From assembly GCF_014859555.1 (NCBI RefSeq), contig NZ_JACUTY010000009.1:1-48574 (forward strand): a stretch of DNA of 48,574 bases. Direction: 5' to 3'. This document shows positions 8,867 through 17,372 of this stretch, piece by piece; position 1 is the first letter of the stretch; every line of letters begins with the position of its first letter. The notes beneath the pieces were generated by a model that did not search any database, was not told the DNA's origin, and worked only from the letters and a program-made list of their open reading frames with translations. A program made the position numbers and the translations under genes. Origin of the DNA: Thiomicrospira sp. (GTDB lineage: Bacteria > Pseudomonadota > Gammaproteobacteria > Thiomicrospirales > Thiomicrospiraceae).

Positions 8867-11285
8867 GTTTATCTGGTTTTCGCTTGGGTTTATCGGGGTT
8901 ATATTTGGCCTATATCAACTGGACGTTTGGCCAAGTTGGTTTTATGGCTTACCTATGGTGTTGATTTTGGGTGTAGCCGTGTGGCGTGCTTGGCCTCGTA
9001 TAGCACACTTGATTTTAGGCTTTATTATAGGCTGGATTTGGTTAAGTTTGTCTGTATTTTTGACACCCAATTTGCCGGAATCCATGATGACTGAGACCCT
9101 TTGGGTAGAGGGGCGTGTAGTCGGATTAGTGCAGAGCAATGCCAGTGAGTCTAACCGCCTGCCGATTCAGCGTTTTGAAATGCGTTTATCTCAACTAGAA
9201 AACCTTGATCAAACCTACCACCAGGCCTGGTGGTTTCCCAAACCCCTGATTCGATTAAGTTGTTACCGCTGTGATTGGACGCCTGAACCAAGTGAGACTT
9301 ATCGGCTGGCGGTGCGGATTAAACCGATTCACGGCAGCATGAATCCTGGCGGATTTGATTACGAAGCCTGGGCGCATCAACAGGGTTTAAAAGCCAGCGG
9401 TTATGTGCGAATCAACGAATCCGAACCGATTTTTATTAAACGCGGGTTTGATCATCATCAAATTCGCGCGGCACTCGGTCGGCAGTTAGATTCGGTTTGG
9501 GGGGACTCACGTTTTGCCGGTATATATAACGCGTTATTGTATGCGGATCGCCAAGCAATTTCGGATGATGATTGGACCCTGATGCGTGCGACCGGAACCA
9601 TTCATTTGATGGCAATTTCCGGCTTGCATTTGGCGTTGGTAGCTTTAATGGGTTATGGCATCGGTCGATTGATTTGGCGTTTGCCTATTCGAGTTTTCGA
9701 GCGTTATCCGGTGCATTGGTTTGGCAGTGCAGTGGCGTTATTGTTGGCCACGGGATATGGCTTGTTAGCCGGTTTCAGCATTCCGACTCAGCGTGCTTGG
9801 ATAATGGTGGCGGTAACGGTTGTATTTTTATTGCTTAGGCGTCAGTTTCAACCTTGGTCGGTGTTGTTGCTGGCGGCCTTTTTAGTGGTGGCTTGGCATC
9901 CTTCGAGTGTGTTGTCGCAAGGCTTTTGGTTGTCGTTTTTAGCGGTGGGGTTGATCTTTTTGGTCTTAAATCAGTCGGTCATTAAAACGCGACCCGTTTG
10001 GCAAAAAGCCGTGCTGATTCAACTCGTTTTGTCGCTAGGATTGGCTCCAGCTTTATGGTGGTTTTATCAGCAAGTACCGCTTTATAGTTTGGTGGCGAAT
10101 TTAGTCGCGGTACCGTTTGTGAGTTTTGTGGGGTTACCGCTGTTGTTTATCACCACACTAGTGTCCTATGTATCGACTGATTTGAGCGCGATGCTGGTTT
10201 GGTTAAATGATTATTTATGGGCGGGTTTATGGTGGTTTTTGAATGCTATTTCGCAATGGCCATTAAGTGAGTGGCGTTTGTGGCCGATTGCTTTATGGCA
10301 AGTAGTGTTGGTTTATGGTTTGGTGTTTGGCGGGTTTTTATTTCGGGCGGCTTACGCTAATCATCAGTCTAAAGTCGGGCCGTTTTTAAGTCGATTAAAG
10401 CCGAGTTATGCCATTAAAATTCTGGCGCTAGGGTTGGCCATCGGAGTTTTGTTCTGGCCTAACAAAACTGACAAAGTGCCTTATGGCGAATTTTGGTTAA
10501 GTTTGTTGGATGTTGGTCAAGGCCAAGCCTTGGTGATTGAAACGCAACATAAAACCTTGGTTTATGACACTGGGCCGATTTTTGGTTCGCGATTTGATGG
10601 TGCGCAAATCGCGATTTCACCTTATTTGCATTACCGAGGTCATCAATCCATCGATTTATTAATGGTGAGCCATGCGGATCGAGACCATGCCGGTGGCGCT
10701 CCTAGACTAGTCAAGGACTGGCCAATCAAAACTCGCTTAACGGGGCAAGTTGAACGTTTAAAGCAAAGTTTTGGTTTGGGCGATTTTGAGGTTTGTCAGG
10801 CGCAACAGACTTGGGAGTGGGATGGCGTGAAATTTGAAGTTTTAGCGCCTGGCTTATTTGTGGCAGCGGATCATAATGATCATTCCTGTGTTTTAAAAGT
10901 AACCGCGGGTCAATCCAGCGTGATGATTACCGGTGATTTAAGTTCGAAACACGAAGATAAACTGATTGCGCATTATGGCGCGGACTTTCTTCAAAGTTCG
11001 GTGCTGATTGCCGGTCATCATGGCAGTCGCCACTCCACCAACCAGGCCTGGTTACAGGCTTTACAGTCCGACTTGGTGTTATTTAGTGCGGGTTATCGTA
11101 ATGCGTTTGGTTTTCCGGCCCAACAGACACTTCAACGCCTTGAAACCGAAAAAATAGATTGGTTAAACACTGCGTGTGAAGGGGCGGTTCAAATCCATTT
11201 TACCCCTAAGGATTGGCAAGTTTTTAACTTATGGCGGGTCTCGAAAAAGCGTTGGTTCCATCATCAATGTGAGTTGGCGTTATAA
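8865..11285 (+). CDS. comEC: DNA internalisation/competence protein ComEC/Rec2
   Basis: Membrane channel that carries single-stranded DNA across the inner membrane during natural transformation. The ATG at 8865 gives 806 residues. A TTG 57 bp upstream is in frame but would sit inside the divergent DUF2062 gene. Domains in order: N-terminal membrane helices, an OB-like periplasmic domain, the Competence domain core with many helices (about 230-520, including the segment ISGLHLAL), and a C-terminal metallo-beta-lactamase-like domain with LDVGQGQ, SHADRDHAGG and GHHGSRHS. All metal-site motifs are present, so the gene looks intact. Two palindrome copies lie inside it. Confidence 0.95.
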   Translation: MFIWFSLGFIGVIFGLYQLDVWPSWFYGLPMVLILGVAVWRAWPRIAHLILGFIIGWIWLSLSVFLTPNLPESMMTETLWVEGRVVGLVQSNASESNRLPIQRFEMRLSQLENLDQTYHQAWWFPKPLIRLSCYRCDWTPEPSETYRLAVRIKPIHGSMNPGGFDYEAWAHQQGLKASGYVRINESEPIFIKRGFDHHQIRAALGRQLDSVWGDSRFAGIYNALLYADRQAISDDDWTLMRATGTIHLMAISGLHLALVALMGYGIGRLIWRLPIRVFERYPVHWFGSAVALLLATGYGLLAGFSIPTQRAWIMVAVTVVFLLLRRQFQPWSVLLLAAFLVVAWHPSSVLSQGFWLSFLAVGLIFLVLNQSVIKTRPVWQKAVLIQLVLSLGLAPALWWFYQQVPLYSLVANLVAVPFVSFVGLPLLFITTLVSYVSTDLSAMLVWLNDYLWAGLWWFLNAISQWPLSEWRLWPIALWQVVLVYGLVFGGFLFRAAYANHQSKVGPFLSRLKPSYAIKILALGLAIGVLFWPNKTDKVPYGEFWLSLLDVGQGQALVIETQHKTLVYDTGPIFGSRFDGAQIAISPYLHYRGHQSIDLLMVSHADRDHAGGAPRLVKDWPIKTRLTGQVERLKQSFGLGDFEVCQAQQTWEWDGVKFEVLAPGLFVAADHNDHSCVLKVTAGQSSVMITGDLSSKHEDKLIAHYGADFLQSSVLIAGHHGSRHSTNQAWLQALQSDLVLFSAGYRNAFGFPAQQTLQRLETEKIDWLNTACEGAVQIHFTPKDWQVFNLWRVSKKRWFHHQCELAL
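9217..9234. repeat. Palindrome copy in comEC, extended to 18 bp
   Basis: Same 18-bp perfect form as at 8256. Read as YHQAWW. Confidence 0.92.
11040..11053. repeat. Palindrome copy in comEC, 14 bp
   Basis: AACCAGGCCTGGTT, perfect over 14 bp, just after the GHHGSRHS metal motif. Read as NQAWL. Confidence 0.92.
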
Positions 11286-11374
11286 TGACTACTGGGCACC
11301 TCGATTAACGATTGCGGCAAGGTTGTTGGTGCCATTGAATAATGAGCAAATACCGCGTAAATCAGTCTGAGCTG

Positions 11375-11402
11375 TTGGTTTAATTTCGCTAATTGTTAGA
11401 AT
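11375..11402 (+). promoter_or_regulatory. Possible promoter of the Kef-type antiporter operon
   Basis: TTGGTT (11375-11380), a 16-bp spacer and TAGAAT (11397-11402) lie 40 bp before the ATG at 11442. The -35 match is moderate. Confidence 0.35.
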
Positions 11403-11441
11403 TAAAGCTTGTTGAGTTTTAATTCATTAGGTCGGTAACTT

Positions 11442-13112
11442 ATGTTTGAAAGTGCGTTTGTTGAGTTTGGTATTTTATTAGCGGTTTCCGCCCTAATTGG
11501 TTTTGTTGCGATGCAACTGCGCCAACCTTTAATTGTCGCCTTTATCGCGGTGGGAATTATTGTTGGTCCGGCGGTTTTAAATTTGGTCACCATGAGTGAT
11601 CAAATTGACTTGCTGGCACATTTAGGCATCGCGATTCTACTCTTCGTTGTGGGCTTAAAGCTCGATTTGCATATCATTCGTACCATGGGTGTGGTCGCTT
11701 TATTTACCGGCTTAGGGCAGGTTATCTTTACTTCGGTATTTGGGTTTTTCATCGCTTTAGCCCTGGGTATGTCTCCTATCGTTGCGCTTTATGTCGCGGT
11801 CGCTTTAACCTTCTCTAGTACCATTATTATCGTCAAACTCTTATCTGACAAACGTGAGCTGGATGCGTTGCATGGCCGTATCGCAATCGGGTTTTTGATT
11901 GTGCAGGATATCGTTGTCGTGTTGGCCATGATAGGTTTAACCGCAATTGGTCAAAACGATGGCAGCACCAACATGGGCGTGGAAGCTTTTATGGTGCTGA
12001 TCAAAGGCGTGTTGATGCTGCTGGTGGTCGCCTTGTTGATGCGTTATGTGATTCCAGGGCTACTGAATCGTTTGGCGCGCTCACCTGAGCTGTTGATTTT
12101 ATTTGCGATTGCTTGGGCGGTAATGGGCGCGTCAGCAGGGCAAATGCTCGGGTTTAGCCAAGAAGTCGGGGCTTTCTTGGCGGGTATTTCGTTGGCATCT
12201 ACCCATTATCGTGAGTTGATTGGTGCGCGTTTAGTGAGTTTGCGTGATTTTTTGTTGTTATTTTTCTTTATCAGTTTGGGCGCGAGCTTAGAGATGGAAA
12301 CGCTGGGCGCTCAAGTGACTCCTGCGCTGGTTTTATCGGTGTTTGTATTAATTGGTAATCCATTGATTGTAATGGCGATTATGGGTTATATGGGTTATCG
12401 AAAACGCACCGGGTTTTTAGCCGGTTTAACAGTGGCACAGATTTCGGAGTTCTCGTTAATCTTGGCCGCTTTAGGCTTCAATTTAGGTCATATTGATCAA
12501 GAAACTGTGGGCTTAATTACTTTAGTTGGCTTAATTACGATTTCAGCTTCTACCTATATGATTCTTTATTCACACCCAATTTATGAAAAAATCGCACCTT
12601 ACATGAGTGTGTTTGAACGCAAAGTACCGTATCGAGAAACCGAGTTTGACCAAGATTTACCGGCTAAATCAACCGATGTGATTGTGTTTGGTTTAGGACG
12701 TTTTGGTATGGTGATTGCGCAAAATCTCCAAAAACAAGGTAAAACCGTTTTAGCGATTGATTTTAATCCGGATTTGGTTCGTGAAAAATTAGAGCATGGT
12801 GTACCCACCCGTTATGGTGACGCCGAAGACCCGGAGTTTATAGCGAGTTTACCGTTGCGTGAAGCCAGTTGGGTAGTGGGAACCATGCGTGATCGCAATT
12901 TAAGTTTGGCATTATACAAATCCTTAAAAGCTGATAATTATAAAGGCAAGGTGGCTTTGGCCGCGACACATCAGAAAGAGGCCACTTATTTTAAAGAACT
13001 GGGTGTTGATATGGTGATGGTACCTTATCATGATGCCGCGTTAGAAGCGGTCAACCGATTAACATCGGATAATAGCTCAACAAGCCTGGATCTAGGAGAA
13101 AAACATGTTTGA
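11442..13112 (+). CDS. Kef-type monovalent cation:proton antiporter (CPA2) with RCK domain
   Basis: A 556-residue inner-membrane antiporter. Residues 1 to about 385 contain roughly a dozen hydrophobic helices with the CPA2 pattern, including LTFSSTIIIVKLLSDK and FSQEVGAFLAG. From about residue 410 there is a TrkA-N/RCK Rossmann domain (GLGRFGMVIAQ, with an acidic residue ending the second strand in AIDFNPD), expected to bind NAD(H). It should exchange K+ or Na+ for protons under nucleotide control. Its last eight bases overlap the universal stress protein gene, so the two are probably co-translated. Confidence 0.9.
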   Translation: MFESAFVEFGILLAVSALIGFVAMQLRQPLIVAFIAVGIIVGPAVLNLVTMSDQIDLLAHLGIAILLFVVGLKLDLHIIRTMGVVALFTGLGQVIFTSVFGFFIALALGMSPIVALYVAVALTFSSTIIIVKLLSDKRELDALHGRIAIGFLIVQDIVVVLAMIGLTAIGQNDGSTNMGVEAFMVLIKGVLMLLVVALLMRYVIPGLLNRLARSPELLILFAIAWAVMGASAGQMLGFSQEVGAFLAGISLASTHYRELIGARLVSLRDFLLLFFFISLGASLEMETLGAQVTPALVLSVFVLIGNPLIVMAIMGYMGYRKRTGFLAGLTVAQISEFSLILAALGFNLGHIDQETVGLITLVGLITISASTYMILYSHPIYEKIAPYMSVFERKVPYRETEFDQDLPAKSTDVIVFGLGRFGMVIAQNLQKQGKTVLAIDFNPDLVREKLEHGVPTRYGDAEDPEFIASLPLREASWVVGTMRDRNLSLALYKSLKADNYKGKVALAATHQKEATYFKELGVDMVMVPYHDAALEAVNRLTSDNSSTSLDLGEKHV

Positions 13113-14058
13113 AGTTAATCGTATTTTGTTAGTTTCACAAAATCCGGCAGAAGAACAATCGTTATTCGATTGGACCTTAGCACTTGCTAAACGTAAGCAG
13201 GCGAGTATTAAATGTTTGCGTGTATTGCCGACCACGAGTTCGAGTGTCTCGATTCTGTTGGATGATGTCTCCGTTACCGGATTAGTAAATAAACAAACTC
13301 AGCACGCTTTAGAATCTATGCAGGCTTGGTCTGACCATGCGAGTGAACAAGGGGTTGAGCTTGAAACACAGGTTGAATTTGGTAAGTTGTTTTATAAAAC
13401 GGTTCAACAGGTATTAAAAGATCACGTTGATCTGGTTGTTAAGCAAACGGATGAAGAGATAAAGAATTTGGCGCATCACGTGTTTGGTAGCCAAGATATG
13501 CATTTACTACGCAAATGTCCATGTCCTTTGTTATTGCATAAACAAGCTTCGCCCATAATTTTAAATAAGGTGATGGCCAGTATTGATGTAGATATTGAAT
13601 CGGAAACCTTAAAAATCGATCCATTAAACCAAGTGATCTTATCGGTTGCTCAAGATGTGGCTCAAGCCGATAACGCTTTTTTACATATCGCGCATGCTTG
13701 GCAGGCGGATGCCGAAAATTTAGTGCGTTATTGGAACAGCGATTTGTCGGATGAAGATATGTTGAGCTTTAGTGAAAAAGTTCGTCAACAACATCTATCT
13801 GCCCTAGAGTATGAAATTCGTACTGTGCGTGACGCTATGCCAGCGTTACAAGTACATGCGGCTAAAGGCGATGCAAAAGAGGTTATTCCACAGTTGGTGG
13901 CTAACCTCGGCATCGATTTGTTGGTGATGGGTACGCTTGGACGAGTTGGCCTACCAGGCCTGGTGATTGGTAATACCGCTGAATCCATATTGGAACAAGT
14001 TGAATGTTCGGTATTGGCGATTAAACCAACCGATTTTGTCACACCGATCAGTGTTTAA
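13105..14058 (+). CDS. Tandem universal stress protein (UspA family)
   Basis: A 317-residue cytoplasmic protein with two Usp folds in tandem, about 1-145 and 155-312. The second half keeps the ATP-binding pattern G-x2-G-x9-G-(S/T) in MGTLGRVGLPGLVIGNTAES. The first half is degenerate (HVFGSQDMHLLRKCPCPLL), so only one site may bind nucleotide. The overlap with the antiporter gene suggests a regulatory or stress partner for it, which is an inference. A palindrome copy encodes the PGLV within the ATP motif. Confidence 0.88.
   Translation: MFEVNRILLVSQNPAEEQSLFDWTLALAKRKQASIKCLRVLPTTSSSVSILLDDVSVTGLVNKQTQHALESMQAWSDHASEQGVELETQVEFGKLFYKTVQQVLKDHVDLVVKQTDEEIKNLAHHVFGSQDMHLLRKCPCPLLLHKQASPIILNKVMASIDVDIESETLKIDPLNQVILSVAQDVAQADNAFLHIAHAWQADAENLVRYWNSDLSDEDMLSFSEKVRQQHLSALEYEIRTVRDAMPALQVHAAKGDAKEVIPQLVANLGIDLLVMGTLGRVGLPGLVIGNTAESILEQVECSVLAIKPTDFVTPISV
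13953..13964. repeat. Palindrome copy in the usp gene
   Basis: Perfect 12-mer, read as PGLV within the ATP-binding motif. Confidence 0.9.
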
Positions 14059-14141
14059 TACCTTCGCTGTATAAAGCTTGGCTAAGTCCCGCAGAATTCA
14101 ACCAGGGGTTAATCGAGGTGCCCGGTATTTATTTGTAAAGC

Positions 14142-14153
14142 ACCAGGCCTGGT
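14142..14153. repeat. Palindrome copy, intergenic (usp-lpxK)
   Basis: Perfect 12-mer, flanked C...A. It lies 55 bp before the lpxK start and has no T run. Confidence 0.9.
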
Positions 14154-14207
14154 ATTAAGGACGTATTAAAGAATGAACGCCTCAAAAACAAACCAGGGGA
14201 ATGTAAA

Positions 14208-15218
14208 ATGAGTTGGCCAAGTTTTTGGTTAAAAGCCGATTGGCGTAGTGGTTTATTAAAGCCCTTATCTAATACGGTATGTTGGTTGGCTCGGCGGCGT
14301 TTAACTCAGTTTCGTCAGCATCCTCCGCAATCCGAAACATTGGTGGTGGTGGTCGGTAATATTGTGGTGGGTGGCGCCGGTAAAACTCCGTTTATTCAAT
14401 GGCTAGGCCTTCAGCTTAGCGCGCGTGGATTATCTTACGGGGTGATTAGTCGGGGTTACGGTGGGCAAGCTAAAACCTGGCCACAAATTGTTACGCCGGA
14501 TTCATCACCAGGCCTGGTGGGGGATGAACCGGTATTAATTGCACAAAGCTTAGCTTGTCCGGTGGTAGTATCGCCGAAACGTGCTGAGGCGTTAGCGTTA
14601 ATGCAGAACCAATTTGATGTGGATGTGGTGATTAGTGATGATGGCTTACAACACTATGCACTTGCACGTGATATTGAAGTGGTGTTGTTGGATTCAGCTC
14701 GCCCAAATAATGGCCTAGGTAATGGGCTGTGTATGCCAGCCGGGCCATTACGCGAACCCAGTCAGCGTTTAAATGAAGTCGATTTTGTGGTATTTAACGG
14801 CGAGCAACCAGTTGGTTTTGAATTTAATAAACCCACATTAGGTCAAATGACCCTCAAACCCAATTATTTCTATGCGCTTGCTCAATCCGAAAAACGGGTC
14901 GATTTGCAGGCGTTTTCAGGCCAATCCGGTTATGCGATCGCCGGTATTGGCAACCCGGCACGATTTTATCAGAGCTTAGAAAACTTGGCTATAAAGGCCG
15001 AACCACTAAACTTTAGCGATCATCATGCTTATCAGCCAGATGACTTTAAATTACTAGACCCTCAAAAACCGGTGTTTATGACCGCCAAAGATGCGGTAAA
15101 ATGTCGAGAATTTGCAGCACACAATTGGTGGGTGTTGGAAGTCGAACCTCAGTGTTCCTATGAATTCGCTCAGTGTTTATTAGAGCGAATTAGCCAACAC
15201 CCCAAACTTAAAACATAA
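14208..15218 (+). CDS. lpxK: Tetraacyldisaccharide 4'-kinase
   Basis: Phosphorylates the 4' position of the tetraacyldisaccharide 1-phosphate precursor of lipid A, at the cytoplasmic face of the inner membrane. The 336-residue length is typical. The P-loop reads GNIVVGGAGKTPF (about 49-61), the VISRGYGG motif follows, and ISDDGLQHYAL carries the catalytic acidic residues. It heads the lpxK-Trm112-kdsB run, with 9 bp to the next gene. A 12-codon ORF (14173-14211) ends in an ATGA overlap with this start. Confidence 0.95.
   Translation: MSWPSFWLKADWRSGLLKPLSNTVCWLARRRLTQFRQHPPQSETLVVVVGNIVVGGAGKTPFIQWLGLQLSARGLSYGVISRGYGGQAKTWPQIVTPDSSPGLVGDEPVLIAQSLACPVVVSPKRAEALALMQNQFDVDVVISDDGLQHYALARDIEVVLLDSARPNNGLGNGLCMPAGPLREPSQRLNEVDFVVFNGEQPVGFEFNKPTLGQMTLKPNYFYALAQSEKRVDLQAFSGQSGYAIAGIGNPARFYQSLENLAIKAEPLNFSDHHAYQPDDFKLLDPQKPVFMTAKDAVKCREFAAHNWWVLEVEPQCSYEFAQCLLERISQHPKLKT
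14507..14518. repeat. Palindrome copy in lpxK
   Basis: Perfect 12-mer (14-mer with C/G flanks), read as PGLV. Confidence 0.9.
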
Positions 15219-15227
15219 GGCAAGCAC

Positions 15228-15434
15228 ATGACGTTAAACCCCAATTTATTGGATATTCTGGTGTGTCCTATCAGCAAAACCAAGCTGGTGTATGACAAAT
15301 CCAAGCAGGAATTAATTTCTACCGCCGCCAATTTAGCGTTTCCGGTGCGTGACGGTATTCCGGTTATGTTAGAAGATGAAGCACGTCAGATTACGCCAGA
15401 CGAAGCCGAACACTACCGTAAGCTGAAGTCTTAA
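15228..15434 (+). CDS. Trm112 family protein (YcaR-like)
   Basis: A 68-residue protein with the pattern [14 protein letters not shown] ... [11 protein letters not shown] of the small Trm112/YcaR family that sits between lpxK and kdsB in many gammaproteobacteria. Eukaryotic Trm112 activates methyltransferases. The role of the short bacterial form is not firmly established. Only one cysteine of the possible zinc site remains, so metal binding is doubtful. Confidence 0.88.
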   Translation: MTLNPNLLDILVCPISKTKLVYDKSKQELISTAANLAFPVRDGIPVMLEDEARQITPDEAEHYRKLKS

Positions 15435-15471
15435 TCCAAGCTTGTTATCCTCTTTTACCTAAGGCTTTATT

Positions 15472-16257
15472 ATGTCTTTTAATGTGATCATACCCGCGCG
15501 TTTTGCATCCAGTCGTTTGCACGGCAAACCCTTGATGGATATTCACGGTCATCCGATGATTTATTGGACTTGGCAGCAGGCCCTTAAATCCGGCGCTCAA
15601 CGTGTGGTGATTGCGACCGAGTCGGAGCAAGTGAAGTCGGTTTGTGAAGCCTTTGGTGCCGAGGTGTGTTTGACTGGCGAACACCATCAATCCGGCACTG
15701 AGCGTATTGCGGAGGTGATTGATCAGCTGTGTTTATTGGATAACGAAATTATCGTCAACCTGCAGGGTGATGAACCCATGTTGCCGGAAGACTTGATTCA
15801 TCAGGTTGCACAAGCTTTAGAAGGCCGGCATGACGTGTTTATGGCGACGCTGTGCGAGCCGATTGAGGATTTGGATACCTTGTTTAGTCCTCATGCGGTT
15901 AAGGTGAGCCGTGATGCGCAGAATTTTGCCATCAACTTCAGTCGCGCGCCATTGCCTTGGGCGCGCGATGAGTTTGCGACCGAACCAAAGGTTTTGCCGA
16001 CGAACTGGCATTATAAACGTCATATCGGTTTGTACGCTTACCGCGCCGGTTTTGTAAAACGCTATGTCGCTTGGCCGGAATGCGATTTGGAGCAGGTTGA
16101 AAAATTAGAGCAGTTACGTGTGGTGTGGCACGGCGAAAGAATTCTAGTGGAAGATGCGTTATGTGATGCTGGCGTAGGCGTGGATACTCAAGCCCAATTG
16201 GACAAAGTACGCCAGTTGATTAAACCTATTCAAGCTGATAGCCCATCAGCCAATTAA
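15472..16257 (+). CDS. kdsB: 3-deoxy-manno-octulosonate cytidylyltransferase
   Basis: Activates KDO with CTP to CMP-KDO for the lipopolysaccharide inner core. At 261 residues the protein is close to the usual 250. The nucleotide-binding start IIPARFASSRLHGKPL, the segment VNLQGDEPMLP with a metal-binding Asp, and the conserved HIGLYAYR are all visible. It follows lpxK and Trm112 on the same strand. Confidence 0.95.
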   Translation: MSFNVIIPARFASSRLHGKPLMDIHGHPMIYWTWQQALKSGAQRVVIATESEQVKSVCEAFGAEVCLTGEHHQSGTERIAEVIDQLCLLDNEIIVNLQGDEPMLPEDLIHQVAQALEGRHDVFMATLCEPIEDLDTLFSPHAVKVSRDAQNFAINFSRAPLPWARDEFATEPKVLPTNWHYKRHIGLYAYRAGFVKRYVAWPECDLEQVEKLEQLRVVWHGERILVEDALCDAGVGVDTQAQLDKVRQLIKPIQADSPSAN

Positions 16258-16267
16258 ATGGAGACCT

Positions 16268-16483
16268 ATGCTTAAATATATTACGCTGATTGCGGTCGTC
16301 ATATTTTTAGGCTGGATGTTAAAGCGTCAATGGCGCTTAAAAAAGATGCAGTGGAAAGGCGAACACGTGCCTGAACAAAAAGGCTTGCGCCCGATCACGT
16401 TATTAAGTGTGGTGATGGTTGCGTTATATGGCGGTTATATGCTTTGGTATCTGATTAATCAAATGCTGCAAACGGTGACATGA
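16268..16483 (+). CDS. Small two-helix membrane protein, unknown
   Basis: 71 residues with two hydrophobic stretches, about 3-17 (YITLIAVVIFLGWML) and 45-66, separated by a basic loop (KRQWRLKKMQWKG). It is preceded by GGAG eight bases from the ATG. It lies 10 bp after kdsB and its stop overlaps the next start in an ATGA arrangement, so it is probably the third or fourth gene of that operon. No family recognised. Confidence 0.6.
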   Translation: MLKYITLIAVVIFLGWMLKRQWRLKKMQWKGEHVPEQKGLRPITLLSVVMVALYGGYMLWYLINQMLQTVT

Positions 16484-16986
16484 GCCAATCCGAAAAAATA
16501 AAACTTGAGCATGGAGCGGCGAAGCTTTTTATGCGGCTGTATGAAGCCAAATACGGCATAAAAATGCGCCATATTTGGCACAATGAACCCCGCAAACCCG
16601 ATGTAACCTGTTATTTTGACCATCAAAAACTCGACTTAGAAATCGCGCATTTATATGGCAGTGAAGCTGAAGCCATGCATTTTTTAGGGCGAGAATTGAA
16701 AGACGAAACTCGCCAAGCTTTAATCCATCTGATTCAAACCCCACCTGATCATCGCTTATTAGAAGCTTTAAATCTTTTACTTAAAAATAAAGGTGATAAA
16801 ACTTATCACTCAGATCAAACCTGGTTGGTGATTCGCAATGCCAATCCGCTTTGGACACGTGAAGATTTTGAACGTAACTTACATTTGGTGAATTTACCTA
16901 AATCCCACCCATTTGAACAAATTTGGTTATTGGGTGATCTACAAGGTGAAACGGGCATTTTGCAGCTTTATGCTGATGATAAATGA
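16480..16986 (+). CDS. Hypothetical protein, possible degenerate PD-(D/E)XK fold
   Basis: A 168-residue soluble protein translated through an ATGA overlap with the preceding small membrane gene. The segment around residues 40-58 (RKPDVTCYFDHQKLDLEIA) has the spacing of a PD-(D/E)XK nuclease core, P-D then about 12 residues then an acidic residue, but Ala stands where the catalytic Lys would be. Catalytic activity is therefore doubtful. The C-terminal half (LVIRNANPLW ... FEQIWLLGD) is predicted alpha/beta. No named family recognised. Confidence 0.6.
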   Translation: MSQSEKIKLEHGAAKLFMRLYEAKYGIKMRHIWHNEPRKPDVTCYFDHQKLDLEIAHLYGSEAEAMHFLGRELKDETRQALIHLIQTPPDHRLLEALNLLLKNKGDKTYHSDQTWLVIRNANPLWTREDFERNLHLVNLPKSHPFEQIWLLGDLQGETGILQLYADDK

Positions 16987-17010
16987 GTAGAGGGGGATGC
17001 TAGTGTAAAC

Positions 17011-17052
17011 AAAAAAGCCAGCGTTTGATCACTCAATACGCTGGCTTTTTTA
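17011..17052. terminator. Bidirectional terminator between convergent genes
   Basis: AAAAGCCAGCG (17013-17023) pairs with CGCTGGCTTTT (17039-17049), giving an 11-bp stem with A and T runs on both sides. It serves the gene ending at 16986 and infA on the minus strand. Confidence 0.85.
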
Positions 17053-17063
17053 TGCGCAGACGT

Positions 17064-17282
17064 TTATTTTCCGCGGTAGGTGATGCGACCTTTGGTTAAG
17101 TCGTAAGGTGTGAGTTCAACCTTAACCTTGTCGCCCGCTAAAATGCGGATATAGTTCTTACGCATACGACCCGAAATGTGAGCTAGAATTTCATGTCCAT
17201 TTTCGAGTTGTACTTTGAACATAGTGTTTGGCAAGGTTTCTAGAACCGTACCTTCAAATTCGATTACGTCTTGTTTTGCCAT
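17064..17282 (-). CDS. infA: Translation initiation factor IF-1
   Basis: The 72-residue OB-fold protein that binds the ribosomal A site during initiation. Its sequence ([19 protein letters not shown] ... ITYRGK) is close to the universal bacterial form. AAAGGA precedes the ATG. It has a private terminator, and it sits downstream of sdhE with a 90-bp gap, so it may have its own promoter. Confidence 0.97.
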   Translation of the reverse strand: MAKQDVIEFEGTVLETLPNTMFKVQLENGHEILAHISGRMRKNYIRILAGDKVKVELTPYDLTKGRITYRGK

Positions 17283-17372
17283 AAGTCCTTTCTAGGAATT
17301 GCCCTTGGATTAAAATTGTTGCGGATTATACCATGTATTTGAGTAGAAAATTTAAAAAATTGTGAAACCGAT

